This document shows positions 1 to 9,283 of a DNA stretch of 63,450 bases, one piece after another; position 1 is the stretch's first letter, and each line of letters starts with the position of its first letter. A program made the position numbers and the translations under genes. Source of the stretch: Maribacter sp. PR1. GTDB lineage: Bacteria; Bacteroidota; Bacteroidia; Flavobacteriales; Flavobacteriaceae. The notes under the pieces were generated by a model. The model ran no database searches. It worked only from the letters and a program-made list of their open reading frames with translations, and was not told where the DNA came from. Location of the stretch: assembly GCF_028464145.1 (NCBI RefSeq), contig NZ_JAQPCG010000013.1, positions 1 through 63,450 of the forward strand. Reading direction: 5' to 3'.

Positions 1-152
1 GATATGGCAAGCTGTTAAAACAATTGGCCTATAATTCAGAAGGGTGGGATGGTACCTATCAAGGGCAACCCATGCCCGCTTCGGATTACTGGTTTCGCTT
101 TGTTTACAACCAAGACCAGGTCTATACGGGACATTTTACCTTGAAAAGGTGA
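1..152 (+). CDS. C-terminal end of a T9SS-secreted protein (type B sorting domain), partial
   Basis: Only the last 49 codons are in the window, open from base 3 to the TGA at 150-152. They include GWDGTYQGQPMP, DYWF and the terminal GHFTLKR, the usual end of the gliding-motility-associated C-terminal domain that sends cargo through the type IX secretion system to the cell surface (type B signal). The pattern is seen directly; the cargo function upstream is outside the window. The gene ends about 100 bases before the next start, so it is probably a separate transcription unit. Confidence 0.85.
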   Translation, partial: YGKLLKQLAYNSEGWDGTYQGQPMPASDYWFRFVYNQDQVYTGHFTLKR

Positions 153-248
153 AATTGGTATTTGAATTAAGCTCATAAAATTTTCTAGATTTTGTAACAT
201 TTCCCATTTTTAACTTACTTATGGTCTAAACAACAACATCCAACCCTT

Positions 249-1718
249 ATGTTTAAACAATTTGCTTCCCTACAATGGAAATCCTTTTTTAGGTCGGCCA
301 ATTTTGGTAAAAGCCTTGCCGTAAAGATTCTCATGGGCTTTTTCGCAGTCTACATGCTTGTCGTTTTGGCAGGTTCAGGTGCTGGGATGTATTTTATACT
401 CAGAAAAGCCGTGCCGGACCAAAGTCCTATGTGGACCTTGAGCCAGTATCTTATTTACTGGGTACTGATTGAATTGTTTCTGCGGTATTTCATGCAGAAA
501 CTTCCCGTGATGGACATTAAGCCCTTTTTGACCACACCCGTTAAGAAAAGTTCCATCGCCCATTATATTTTAGGACGATCGGCCGCTTCCGTCTATAATT
601 TGTTATCCCTTTTCTTTTTTGTTCCGTTCTGTATCGTCCTTTGGTTTCAAGGATATCCAGGATTAAACGTGTTACTTTGGTTAGTAGCCATCGTAGCCAT
701 TGTTTTGAGTATCAACTATCTTAACCTTTTGATCAATAAAAGTGATAAGGCGTTAATCGCTATTGGAATTGTAATAGTGACTTCCTATGCGCTGGATTAT
801 TTTGGGATTTTCTCCATAAAAGACGTTTTTGGTCCTCTCTTCCATGCCTTATATGCGTTCCCCATAACTGTTTTAGTTCCTTTGGCCTTGGCAGTTTTCA
901 TTTACTATATCAACTATAAGTTCCTCCATGATAAGATATACTTGGACTCCACTTTAAAACCTAAAAAGGTAAAGGCCAATACCAGTGATTTGGCCTGGAC
1001 AAAGCGTTTTGGGGATTTGGGAACCTTTCTTCAATTGGATTTAAAAATGATTTGGCGGAACAAACGAACGAAATCCCAGGTTTGGATATCCTTGTTATTT
1101 GTTTTTTATGGACTCATATTTTATACCCAGGAAATCTATGCCAGCATGATGCCCATGAAAGCCTTTTTGGGCGTTTTTATGACGGGTATTTTTCTGAGTA
1201 ATTTCGGGCAGTTTATTCCCGCATGGGACAGTAGTTATTATAGTATGATGATGTCCCAAAACATACCTTTGAGAAAATATTTGGAGTCCAAAGCGCTACT
1301 CATATCAGTGAGTGTAGTATTTATGTTCTTGTTAACTATCCCCTATGTTTACTTTGGTTGGGAAGCATTGGCCATTAATTTTGGTTGTGCCCTTTATAAC
1401 CTAGGTGTAAATATACCGGTCATTTTATATTTTGGGTCCTTCAATAAGAAAAGAATAGAATTGGATCAGAGTCCATTCGGAAATATGCAGGGCACCAGCG
1501 CCAATCAGTTTCTGATTATGGTCCCTGTGCTTATTGTTCCTATACTCATTTTCACCTTGTTTTATTACTTGGTTTCCCTCCAGGTTGCGGTAATTGTTCT
1601 GTGCGTCTTGGGCTTGGTAGGACTGGCTTTAAGAAATACACTTTTGAACAAGGTGACCGAGCAATACCGAAAAAAGAAATATGGCATGATTGCCGGATTT
1701 AAGGAAAAAAATAGCTAA
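249..1718 (+). CDS. DUF5687-type ABC exporter permease
   Basis: A 489-residue polytopic membrane protein with many hydrophobic segments spread over the whole length (first near residues 25-50, last near 425-465) and a basic C-terminal tail. The sequence resembles the Bacteroidota DUF5687 family, which sits beside a single ABC ATPase and is taken to be the membrane half of an ABC-2-like exporter. Only 15 bases separate it from the ATPase gene, so the two are almost certainly co-transcribed and form one transporter in the inner membrane. The ATG at 249 is the first in frame and begins directly before MFKQFASLQW. The substrate cannot be told from the sequence. Confidence 0.8.
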   Translation: MFKQFASLQWKSFFRSANFGKSLAVKILMGFFAVYMLVVLAGSGAGMYFILRKAVPDQSPMWTLSQYLIYWVLIELFLRYFMQKLPVMDIKPFLTTPVKKSSIAHYILGRSAASVYNLLSLFFFVPFCIVLWFQGYPGLNVLLWLVAIVAIVLSINYLNLLINKSDKALIAIGIVIVTSYALDYFGIFSIKDVFGPLFHALYAFPITVLVPLALAVFIYYINYKFLHDKIYLDSTLKPKKVKANTSDLAWTKRFGDLGTFLQLDLKMIWRNKRTKSQVWISLLFVFYGLIFYTQEIYASMMPMKAFLGVFMTGIFLSNFGQFIPAWDSSYYSMMMSQNIPLRKYLESKALLISVSVVFMFLLTIPYVYFGWEALAINFGCALYNLGVNIPVILYFGSFNKKRIELDQSPFGNMQGTSANQFLIMVPVLIVPILIFTLFYYLVSLQVAVIVLCVLGLVGLALRNTLLNKVTEQYRKKKYGMIAGFKEKNS

Positions 1719-1733
1719 CACATATCAACCATT

Positions 1734-2429
1734 ATGATAACAGTACAGAATTTAACAAAGAAATACGGGAAGCAGACCGTTTTGAATATAGAAAACCTTG
1801 AAATACCTACCGGACAGAGTTTTGGTCTTGTCGGTAACAATGGTGCCGGGAAAACTACGTTCTTTAGTCTATTGTTGGATTTGATTCAGCCAACATCCGG
1901 GCATATTGAAAACAATGGCGCTCAAGTGAATACCAGTGAGGAATGGAAACCCATTACTTCTTCTTTTATAGACGAAACTTTTTTAATAGGATATTTAACC
2001 CCAGAGGAATATTTTTATTTCATTGGTGACTTAAGGGGACAGAATAAAGCGGATGTGGATGCATTACTTTCCCAGTTTGAAGACTTCTTCCATGGAGAGA
2101 TTCTGGGGCAAAAGAAATATCTGCGGGATTTGTCCAAGGGAAATCAGAAAAAGGCGGGTATCGTAGCCTCTTTTATTGGAAATCCCAAAGTGGTAATTCT
2201 AGATGAACCCTTTGCCAATTTAGATCCTACTACTCAAATTCGCTTAAAAGGAATCATCAAGGACTTGGCGGCCAAGGATAATGTTACCGTTTTGGTTTCT
2301 AGTCATGATTTGATCCATGTAACCGAGGTCTGCGAACGTATCGTGGTGTTGAACAAGGGCGAAATGGTCAAGGACATCAAAACGTCTACGGAAACCTTAA
2401 AGGAACTGGAGACATTTTTTGCGGGGTAA
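1734..2429 (+). CDS. ABC transporter ATP-binding protein
   Basis: A 231-residue nucleotide-binding domain. The Walker A GNNGAGKTT lies near residue 35, the signature LSKGNQKK near 130 (a variant of LSGGQ with K for the first G), Walker B VVILDEPFANLDP near 153, and the switch histidine SSHD near 188. The protein is short and ends soon after the H-loop, as in ABC-2-type export ATPases. It hydrolyses ATP to drive the DUF5687 permease encoded just upstream. A rho-independent terminator follows 35 bases after the stop, closing a two-gene operon. Confidence 0.93.
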   Translation: MITVQNLTKKYGKQTVLNIENLEIPTGQSFGLVGNNGAGKTTFFSLLLDLIQPTSGHIENNGAQVNTSEEWKPITSSFIDETFLIGYLTPEEYFYFIGDLRGQNKADVDALLSQFEDFFHGEILGQKKYLRDLSKGNQKKAGIVASFIGNPKVVILDEPFANLDPTTQIRLKGIIKDLAAKDNVTVLVSSHDLIHVTEVCERIVVLNKGEMVKDIKTSTETLKELETFFAG

Positions 2430-2463
2430 CCTTAAAAAGAAGGTTAATCCACCATACATACTT

Positions 2464-2490
2464 AAAACCGACCATCAAGTCGGTTTTTTT
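2464..2490 (+). terminator. Rho-independent terminator after the ABC operon
   Basis: The arms AAAACCGAC (2464-2472) and GTCGGTTTT flank a six-base loop and run straight into a T tract ending at 2490. The site is 35 bases after the ATPase stop codon. Confidence 0.85.
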
Positions 2491-2733
2491 AATTGATTTT
2501 AAAAGTATTGATTACCGCAAATCCGATTTTCGTTCAATGACCATCGTTAAAAGGTTAAAAAGTGTCCCAAGAATGACCTACAATTGGCCGAAACAGACTG
2601 TTGGGTCTGTAAATTTTTAGGCGATTGCTTAAGCACTCCATCCATAACTGATTCTTAAAGTTGCCTTTTGTCGATGAACTGTATAATAATATGGATGTTT
2701 TTCAGTTATGCATACATACGTATACTGTCTATT

Positions 2734-5289
2734 TTGAACTTCAGAAACAAACTTTTTTTATTCGTTATTTTGGGAACTTTGCTCTTTAACGCATGTTCCA
2801 CAAAAAAGGATGCCTTTATCAATAGGAATTGGCATGCCCTAAATACCAAATACAATACCCTTTATAATGGTAACATAGCTTTTGAAGAAGGAAGGTCCAC
2901 CTTGAACGATACATATAGGGACGACTACTGGGAAATATTACCGATTGAGCGTTTGGAGGTATCGGGGGAAGTAAAACTGGATTCTGAAGATAACAATCCC
3001 AATTTCTTAATTGCCGAGGAGAAGGCCACTAAAGCTATTCAAAAGCACAGTATGGATATCAAGGATGAGGAACGAAACCCTCAGACTGATGAAGCTTTTT
3101 TACTATTGGGTAAGGCCCGTTATTTTGACGAACGTTATATCCCGGCATTGGAATCATTCAATTATATTTTGAATAAATACACGGAGAGCGATAAACTGAA
3201 CGAAGCGAGCATCTGGAGGGAAAAAGTAAATATTAGATTAGAGAATGAGGAATTGGCCATTAAGAACCTTAGACGCTTAATGAAGTTTGAGACCTTAAAA
3301 GATCAAGAGTATGCAGATGCACGAGCCATGTTGGCACAGGCATACATAAACTTGAATGTACCGGATACCGCGATCCAACAATTGAAAGTTGCATCATATT
3401 ATACCAAAAAGAATCCTGAAAAAGGAAGGTACTATTTCATCATTGGACAATTATACAATCAATTGGGCCATAAGGACAGCGCCAATTATGCTTTCGATAA
3501 GGTAATCGACTTGAATAGGAAATCACCTCGAGTCTATTTGATTAATGCTGAAATTCAAAAAATCAAGAATACGAGGGTCACTTCGGAGAACAAAGAGGAC
3601 ATATTAGAATATTTGACAGATTTGGAAGAAAATCGGGAAAACAGACCTTTTTTAGATAAAATTTACAGACAAATCGCTGAGTTTCATATGGAACAGGAGT
3701 CGGACAGTTTGGCTTTGGCCTACTTTAATAAATCACTGCGAGCCACGCAGAACGAGCCCAAACTAAATGCTTTAAACTATGAAAATCTGGCCGAATATAA
3801 TTTCGACGAGAATCAATATAGAAATGCCGGGGCATATTATGACAGTGTGTTGACCAACCTAAATGAAAACACCAAAAAATACCGTACTACCAAAAAGAAG
3901 TTGGACAATCTTGAAGATGTAATCAAATACGAAGACATCGTGCAATACGCAGATAGTGTAATTACCATTTACGATTTGCCGGTAGATGACCAGATTGCTT
4001 ACTTCGAAAATCATATAGACGAGTTAAAAGCTGCCAAGGAAGCGGCTCAAAAAAAGGAGCGCGATAAGTTAACTGATGGTTTTGCGAATTTTGCCAAAAG
4101 CAAGGGAGGAAAGGAGAATAAGGGTAAATTTTATTTTTACAACATCACCAGTCTTGGTTATGGCCAGAACGATTTTAAAAATAAATGGGGTAACAGGGAA
4201 CTGGAGGACAATTGGCGTTGGTCCAATAGGTCCGTCTCCAACATATCGGAGGCTACAGGAGAACCAATTGCTGAAAATAGTGAAGAGGGAGTACCTGTTT
4301 CTGAAGATGAAAAATTCTCATTGGATTTTTATATGGATAGGGTGCCCAAGGATGAATCTATCATTGATAGTTTAAAGACGGAGCGAAACTTTGCCAACTA
4401 CCAGTTGGGTCTCATTTATAAGGAAAAGTTTAATGAGAATTTACTCGCCGCTGAAAAATTAGAGGAAGTACTCGCCTCCAATCCGGAAGAGCGTTTAATT
4501 CTTCCATCCAAGTACAATCTTTATAAGATATATGAAGAGGAGGGGAGTCCATTAATGGCATCCATGAAAGCTGATATTATTGCCAATCATAGGGATTCCC
4601 GTTATGCGGAAATTCTCTTGAACCCACAGGCAGTATTAGCAGACAATGCCGATAGTCCCGAAAAAAGGTACCAGAAACTATTCAAAAAATTCCAGGACCA
4701 GGAGTTTCTTGAAGTGATTACAGGTGCAGAAGAGAACATCAATAAATTTACAGGAGACCCTATAGTCCCAAAATTTGAAATGTTAAAGGCGAATGCCATT
4801 GGCAGATTACAGGGTTTTGAAGATTTTAAAGAGGCCTTAAACTATGTGGCCCTCACATACCCAAATAATCCCGAAGGAAAAAAGGCCGAACAAATGGTCG
4901 CTGAGCAACTTCCAAAATTGGAGCCTACGGAATTTTCACCGGAAACAGGCTCAACAGGTACTTCAAATTGGAAGGTCATATTCCCTTTTAAAAGAAGTAA
5001 TAACGAAAAGGCTTTGAAGCTTATGGAGCTTTTAGAAAAATCCATAGTCGACCTTAAGTATAAGAATATCGTCTCCAAGGATATTTACAATTTGGAATAC
5101 CAATTTGTAGTTGTACATGGATTTAAATCCAAGGATTTTGCCCTAGGCTATTCCGAGCTTTTAAAAAACAATAAGGATTACAGGGTTGCTGATGAGAATT
5201 TCGTAATTTTATCGGACAACTACAAAACAATACAAGTACACAAGAATTTACAGGCATATAGAAATACACTTATAACCCCAAAACCTTGA
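2734..5289 (+). CDS. sprE: T9SS / gliding lipoprotein SprE (PorW)
   Basis: A large TPR lipoprotein of the type IX secretion system, needed for gliding and surface secretion in flavobacteria; the homologue in Porphyromonas is PorW. After a lipoprotein signal ending LLFNAC comes STKKDAF, then WHALNTKYN, which is typical of this family, then repeated helical TPR-like units through about residue 420, a low-complexity region, and a second helical part. The frame stays open upstream to TTG 2668 and ATG 2674, but that would add a second hydrophobic stretch before the signal peptide. I chose TTG 2734 because it gives a normal n-region (NFRNK), h-region and lipobox. The start is the only uncertain point. 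The bactofilin gene starts 4 bases after the stop. Confidence 0.88.
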   Translation: MNFRNKLFLFVILGTLLFNACSTKKDAFINRNWHALNTKYNTLYNGNIAFEEGRSTLNDTYRDDYWEILPIERLEVSGEVKLDSEDNNPNFLIAEEKATKAIQKHSMDIKDEERNPQTDEAFLLLGKARYFDERYIPALESFNYILNKYTESDKLNEASIWREKVNIRLENEELAIKNLRRLMKFETLKDQEYADARAMLAQAYINLNVPDTAIQQLKVASYYTKKNPEKGRYYFIIGQLYNQLGHKDSANYAFDKVIDLNRKSPRVYLINAEIQKIKNTRVTSENKEDILEYLTDLEENRENRPFLDKIYRQIAEFHMEQESDSLALAYFNKSLRATQNEPKLNALNYENLAEYNFDENQYRNAGAYYDSVLTNLNENTKKYRTTKKKLDNLEDVIKYEDIVQYADSVITIYDLPVDDQIAYFENHIDELKAAKEAAQKKERDKLTDGFANFAKSKGGKENKGKFYFYNITSLGYGQNDFKNKWGNRELEDNWRWSNRSVSNISEATGEPIAENSEEGVPVSEDEKFSLDFYMDRVPKDESIIDSLKTERNFANYQLGLIYKEKFNENLLAAEKLEEVLASNPEERLILPSKYNLYKIYEEEGSPLMASMKADIIANHRDSRYAEILLNPQAVLADNADSPEKRYQKLFKKFQDQEFLEVITGAEENINKFTGDPIVPKFEMLKANAIGRLQGFEDFKEALNYVALTYPNNPEGKKAEQMVAEQLPKLEPTEFSPETGSTGTSNWKVIFPFKRSNNEKALKLMELLEKSIVDLKYKNIVSKDIYNLEYQFVVVHGFKSKDFALGYSELLKNNKDYRVADENFVILSDNYKTIQVHKNLQAYRNTLITPKP

Positions 5290-5292
5290 ACA

Positions 5293-5739
5293 ATGTTTTC
5301 AGATAAACAAAAACCCAGAACTATGAGCGAAATAGGAGGACAACCAAACAGAATTGAGAAAAACACGAAAATTAAAGGAGATATTATTTCTGAAGCGGAC
5401 TTTAGAATCGATGGCAAATTAGATGGCAATGTAAAGACATCTGGTAAGGTGGTCATTGGAAAGGATGGCTATATTCACGGAAAGGTAGAATGTGTGAATG
5501 CCGATATAGAAGGAAGCTTCAATGGTGAACTTTTAGTGTCGGACTTACTTTCCTTAAAATCCTCTGCCGTTATAGAAGGTACAGTGTCTGTATCAAAATT
5601 GGCCGTAGAACCAGGTGCTACATTCAACGCCTCATGTACCATGGGTGGCGGCAAACCTACAAGCTCTAGCGCAAATACCAATTCCGGAGGTTTCAAATCT
5701 TCCATGAGCGGAAAAAATGAGCCAGCAAAAGCCTCCTAA
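5293..5739 (+). CDS. Bactofilin (polymer-forming cytoskeletal protein)
   Basis: A 148-residue protein with the bactofilin core (residues about 15-115): repeated short beta-helical turns such as GDIISEADFRIDGKLDGNV and GTVSVSKLAVEPGA, followed by a Ser/Gly/Lys-rich flexible tail. Bactofilins polymerise without nucleotide into membrane-associated filaments that position envelope enzymes. An internal ATG at 5323 (MSEIGG) is an alternative start. The 3' end overlaps atpZ by 23 bases in another frame, which implies translational coupling. sprE lies 4 bases upstream, so the filament protein, a T9SS lipoprotein and the ATP synthase accessory gene form one operon. Confidence 0.9.
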   Translation: MFSDKQKPRTMSEIGGQPNRIEKNTKIKGDIISEADFRIDGKLDGNVKTSGKVVIGKDGYIHGKVECVNADIEGSFNGELLVSDLLSLKSSAVIEGTVSVSKLAVEPGATFNASCTMGGGKPTSSSANTNSGGFKSSMSGKNEPAKAS

Positions 5740-5950
5740 AAAAAAGGATAAAAACCTAAAAAATATAGCAATGCTTTCGGGCATTGCTTTTGAAATGGGG
5801 GCCATTATTTTTTTGTCTGCAAAGGGAGGAATTTGGCTAGATGAACATTATCACAATGAAAAAAAAATATTTACGGCCATAACGACAATAATCGGTGTGG
5901 CTGTGGCTATTTGGGTGGTTTTAAGACAAATTAAACGGATTAAATATTAA
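5717..5950 (+). CDS. atpZ: AtpZ/AtpI-family ATP synthase accessory membrane protein
   Basis: A 77-residue protein with a lysine-rich N-terminus, a first hydrophobic helix (about 17-38), the conserved GIWLDE turn, and a second helix (about 48-68) ending in a basic tail. This is the AtpZ/ATPase gene 1 layout, a small inner-membrane protein often encoded ahead of the F0 genes and linked to c-ring assembly or cation homeostasis. It overlaps the bactofilin gene by 23 bases. The atpB gene begins about 730 bases downstream after one more small membrane gene. Confidence 0.85.
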   Translation: MSQQKPPKKKDKNLKNIAMLSGIAFEMGAIIFLSAKGGIWLDEHYHNEKKIFTAITTIIGVAVAIWVVLRQIKRIKY

Positions 5951-6177
5951 GTGACCCAAAATCCTATACCTATACTATCATATTTGAAATGCGCGTATTC
6001 CTAAAAGTTTATTCTTTTAGGGAACGGATTATTCTAGGCGAAAATTCATATTGGAATCCTAAATTTGCAGGTTACGAGAACCGAAACAACGTATTTTGAC
6101 TTATTTAGTTAAAAGGTTCTTTTCTTCCCAAATGACAAATGCTTTATTTTGCGGTGTCTTACATTTAGTGACTTGTA

Positions 6178-6576
6178 ATGAAGAAACAAAACCCTATACT
6201 ACTTTTCAATTTTATTCTGGTAACCTTATTGGCGGTGGTTTTTTTCATTCATACAAGTATCTTGTCGTTACAGGGATTTCCTAAATATGGCAATTCCATT
6301 ATTTTATCCTACCTACTCAATTTCTTGCTGGCGGCCATAATTTATATTGGCTTGTTTCTTTTTAGGAACAGGATTAAAACTCAAATTGGTTTTGTTTTTA
6401 TTGCAGGCAGTTTTTTAAAGTTTCTCGTTTTCTTTTTAGTTTTTTATCCAGGTTTCAAGGTAGATGGTAATATTTCGAGTTTAGAATTTGCCGCATTTTT
6501 TGTTCCATATGCCATTTGTCTTAGTGTAGAGACCATTTTTATGGCTAAAATGCTACAGAAAATGGACAAATTTTAG
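6178..6576 (+). CDS. Small four-helix membrane protein near the F0 genes (DUF6168-like)
   Basis: A 132-residue protein that is hydrophobic almost throughout, with about four predicted membrane helices (roughly 8-30, 37-60, 68-90 and 100-122) and short basic loops. I think it belongs to the flavobacterial DUF6168 family found between atpZ and atpB, but that is recognition by layout more than by a motif. By position it is comparable to AtpI, the small membrane protein upstream of atpB in many bacteria. A near-consensus -7 box TACATTTA at 6160-6167 lies just ahead of the ATG, so it may start its own transcript. The 227 bases before it hold no other gene I can support. Confidence 0.7.
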   Translation: MKKQNPILLFNFILVTLLAVVFFIHTSILSLQGFPKYGNSIILSYLLNFLLAAIIYIGLFLFRNRIKTQIGFVFIAGSFLKFLVFFLVFYPGFKVDGNISSLEFAAFFVPYAICLSVETIFMAKMLQKMDKF

Positions 6577-6636
6577 ATTCTAAATCCCCTGAAAAATAAA
6601 GCCTTAAATTTCTTTTTTCTTTTTGAAAGAATGCCA

Positions 6637-6644
6637 TACATTTG
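6637..6644 (+). promoter_or_regulatory. -7 promoter element for the atpBEFHAG operon
   Basis: TACATTTG is an exact match to the Bacteroidota -7 consensus TAnnTTTG. No clear TTG lies 17-23 bases upstream, only a T-rich stretch. Transcription from here would begin about base 6650, which rules out the in-frame TTG at 6642 as the atpB start and supports ATG 6684. Confidence 0.6.
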
Positions 6645-6683
6645 CACCGATTTTTAGGGAACGATATTTTGAGCAATAGGCCC

Positions 6684-7811
6684 ATGACTTACACTACAAA
6701 ACTTATCTGTATTGTTTTACTTTTTGTCGGCAATTTCGCTTTGGCGAAAAATGATGCGCAGCACTCTGAAGCCCCAAAGAAAGACAAAAAGACAGAAATC
6801 AAAGAATATATTGAGCATCACTTGCAAGATTCGCACGACTTTAGTCTGTTTTCCAGCACTGATGAAAACGGGGAGGTGCATCATTATGGTTTTCCATTAC
6901 CCGTAATACTATGGGATAATGGCATTAAGGTTTTTTCCTCTTCTAAATTTCATCATGGGGAAGAACTTGCCGAGGTAGATGGCAATTATTACAAATTGCA
7001 TCATAGCAAAATTTACAAGACTGATGCTAGTGGTACGCTGAATTATGACGATTCCCATGGAGAGCATCCTACAAATGTGCGACCCTTGGATTTTTCTATT
7101 ACAAAAAGTGTCGTAATGATGTTGGTGACCGGACTTTTATTGGTATGGCTTTTTAGTAGTCTGGCCAGGAGTTATGCCAAAAATGGAAGCGTACCCAAGG
7201 GAATAGGCCGTTTCTTTGAGCCTATAGTACTTTATATTAGGGATGATATTGCAATTGCGAATATTGGAGAGAAAAAATATAAAAAATATATGCCCTTCTT
7301 GTTGACTGTATTTTTCTTTATATGGTTTTTAAATATGTTCGGCTTAACGCCTCTAGGGGTCAATGTAACGGGTAATATTGCTGTTACAACTGCGTTGGCG
7401 GTCTTGGTGTTTTTGTTGACCAACTTTACCGGTACCAAAGATTATTGGAAACATATTTTTGATCCTTTGGGAGATGGCATGCCGTGGTACGGAAAAATGA
7501 TAATATATATCATTTTGGTACCTATTGAAATCTTGGGTCTTTTCATTAAGCCGTTTGCCCTTTTAATTCGTTTGTATGCGAACATGACCGCAGGCCATGT
7601 AGTATTAATGAGTTTGATTGGACTAATATTTATATTTAAGAGTTGGGTAGGTGGTCCGCTATCCTTTGGTCTTTCTTTCGCCATTTCCATGATAGAGTTG
7701 TTAGTGGCGTTGTTGCAGGCTTACATTTTTACAATGTTGGCGGCCCTTTATTTTGGCTTTGCATCGGAGGAGCATGATCATGACGATGAGGCAGAGTTGG
7801 CCCATTTATAA
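6684..7811 (+). CDS. atpB: F0F1 ATP synthase subunit a
   Basis: A 375-residue F0 stator subunit that forms the proton half-channels against the c-ring in the inner membrane. It begins with a cleavable-looking signal peptide (MTYTTKLICIVLLF...ALA) and a His-rich periplasmic domain of about 130 residues, both usual in the Bacteroidota subunit a. The membrane part follows, with the essential arginine in PFALLIRLYANMTAGH and the last helix ELLVALLQAYIFTML. The C-terminus is rich in His, Asp and Glu (EEHDHDDEAEL). The start was set at ATG 6684 because an exact -7 box sits at 6637-6644. First gene of the atpBEFHAG cluster. Confidence 0.93.
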   Translation: MTYTTKLICIVLLFVGNFALAKNDAQHSEAPKKDKKTEIKEYIEHHLQDSHDFSLFSSTDENGEVHHYGFPLPVILWDNGIKVFSSSKFHHGEELAEVDGNYYKLHHSKIYKTDASGTLNYDDSHGEHPTNVRPLDFSITKSVVMMLVTGLLLVWLFSSLARSYAKNGSVPKGIGRFFEPIVLYIRDDIAIANIGEKKYKKYMPFLLTVFFFIWFLNMFGLTPLGVNVTGNIAVTTALAVLVFLLTNFTGTKDYWKHIFDPLGDGMPWYGKMIIYIILVPIEILGLFIKPFALLIRLYANMTAGHVVLMSLIGLIFIFKSWVGGPLSFGLSFAISMIELLVALLQAYIFTMLAALYFGFASEEHDHDDEAELAHL

Positions 7812-7881
7812 AAATTGTTTTAATCAACACTGTTCATTGATCAGGGTTGGTAGATAGATAATTTAAAACATGTTTGTTTAA

Positions 7882-8091
<210 letters not shown>

Positions 8092-8103
8092 ACCTAAACA
8101 AAA

Positions 8104-8140
8104 AACGAACGGCTGTAACGGTTGGTTGCAACCGTTCGTT
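8104..8140 (+). other. Intercistronic stem-loop between atpE and atpF
   Basis: The outer arms AACGAACGG (8104-8112) and CCGTTCGTT (8132-8140) pair perfectly. A competing inner hairpin uses AACGGTTG (8117-8124) and CAACCGTT (8129-8136). There is no T run afterwards, so it is unlikely to be a full terminator. It more probably protects the atpBE part of the message or attenuates read-through, giving more subunit c than the downstream subunits. Confidence 0.6.
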
Positions 8141-8177
8141 ATTATTTGTTCAACATAAAATAGTATACTGAACGATT

Positions 8178-8678
8178 ATGGAAAAACTGGTAAACGATTT
8201 CTCATTTGGACTTTTTATTTGGCAGATTGTATTGTTTTTACTTCTGCTTTTCTTATTGCGAAAATTCGCTTGGAAACCTATCCTAAATGCTGTTGAGGAA
8301 AGGGAAGATGGCATAAAAAAGGCCTTAGCTTCTGCCGAGGATGCCAAAAAAGAGATGCAAAATGTAACCGCCGATAGCGAAAAGCTTTTGAAGGAAGCCA
8401 GGGCTGAACGTGAAGCCATGATGAAAGAAGCACGTGAAATCAAGGAAAAGATGATTGCGGATTCCAAGGAGCAGGCGAAAGTGGAAGGAGATAAAATGAT
8501 AAAGCAGGCGCAAGCAACGATTGAAAGTGAAAAGAAGGCTGCTGTTGCAGAACTAAAAAGTCAGGTTGCTGAACTTTCCGTATCCATAGCCGAAAAAGTA
8601 ATTAAAGAGGAGTTGTCTGGAAAGGACAAACAATTGAAGCTAGTAGAAAAAATGCTAGACGATATAAAATTGAATTAA
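8178..8678 (+). CDS. atpF: F0F1 ATP synthase subunit b
   Basis: A 166-residue peripheral-stalk subunit: a single N-terminal membrane helix (about 10-30, IWQIVLFLLLLFLL) followed by the conserved KFAWKPIL and then a long charged coiled coil rich in Ala, Glu and Lys to the C-terminus, which binds subunit delta. Length and architecture are normal for the family. It starts 37 bases after the intercistronic stem-loop, and atpH follows 4 bases after its stop. Confidence 0.95.
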   Translation: MEKLVNDFSFGLFIWQIVLFLLLLFLLRKFAWKPILNAVEEREDGIKKALASAEDAKKEMQNVTADSEKLLKEARAEREAMMKEAREIKEKMIADSKEQAKVEGDKMIKQAQATIESEKKAAVAELKSQVAELSVSIAEKVIKEELSGKDKQLKLVEKMLDDIKLN

Positions 8679-8682
8679 AACG

Positions 8683-9222
8683 ATGAGCAATTCTAGAGCG
8701 GCACTAAGATATGCCAAAGCAATTTTAGATTTGGCCACGGATAACAAAGCCACCGAGGCTGTTGAAAAGGACATGCGCTCGGTAGTTGGTACAATATCCG
8801 GAAGCAAAGAGCTTAGGGATATGCTATCAAATCCGGTTATTTCCGGGTCGGCCAAAAAGAATGTGTTAAAAGAGATTTTCAAAGGAGGTCATGCAATTTC
8901 AGAAGGATTGATGAATATGTTGGTTGACAACAAAAGAGTTTCAATTTTAAATGAAGTGGCTTTAAAATATATCATTCTTAACGAAGACTTGAAAGGAAAA
9001 GATGTGGCCTATGTTACCACAGCGGTTCCAATGAACAGTAGTCTGGAAAACCAAGTTTTAAAACAGGTAGCTTCAATTACAGGTAATGAGGTAACCCTAG
9101 AAAACAAAGTCGATGAGAGTATCATTGGTGGCTTTATTTTAAGAGTTGGGGATTTGCAATATGATGCAAGTATCTCCAATAAACTAAACAATTTAAAAAG
9201 AGAATTTACAAACAGTCTATAA
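8683..9222 (+). CDS. atpH: F0F1 ATP synthase subunit delta
   Basis: A 179-residue OSCP/delta subunit that links the top of the alpha/beta hexamer to the b stalk. The N-terminal helical domain begins SRAALRYAKAILDLA; the C-terminal signature region GGFILRVGDLQYDASISNKLNNLK (about 148-171) matches the family. It lies 4 bases after atpF and about 60 bases before the chosen atpA start. Confidence 0.94.
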   Translation: MSNSRAALRYAKAILDLATDNKATEAVEKDMRSVVGTISGSKELRDMLSNPVISGSAKKNVLKEIFKGGHAISEGLMNMLVDNKRVSILNEVALKYIILNEDLKGKDVAYVTTAVPMNSSLENQVLKQVASITGNEVTLENKVDESIIGGFILRVGDLQYDASISNKLNNLKREFTNSL

Positions 9223-9283
9223 ATAATTATTGGTAGAGGGAAGAGTATTCGCTCTTGATCGCTACATTTTATATCTAGAACAT

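Noticed and set aside
6096..6284. 62-residue frame ahead of the small membrane gene near atpB
   Set aside because: Overlaps the start of the better supported gene at 6178 in another frame and has no domain.
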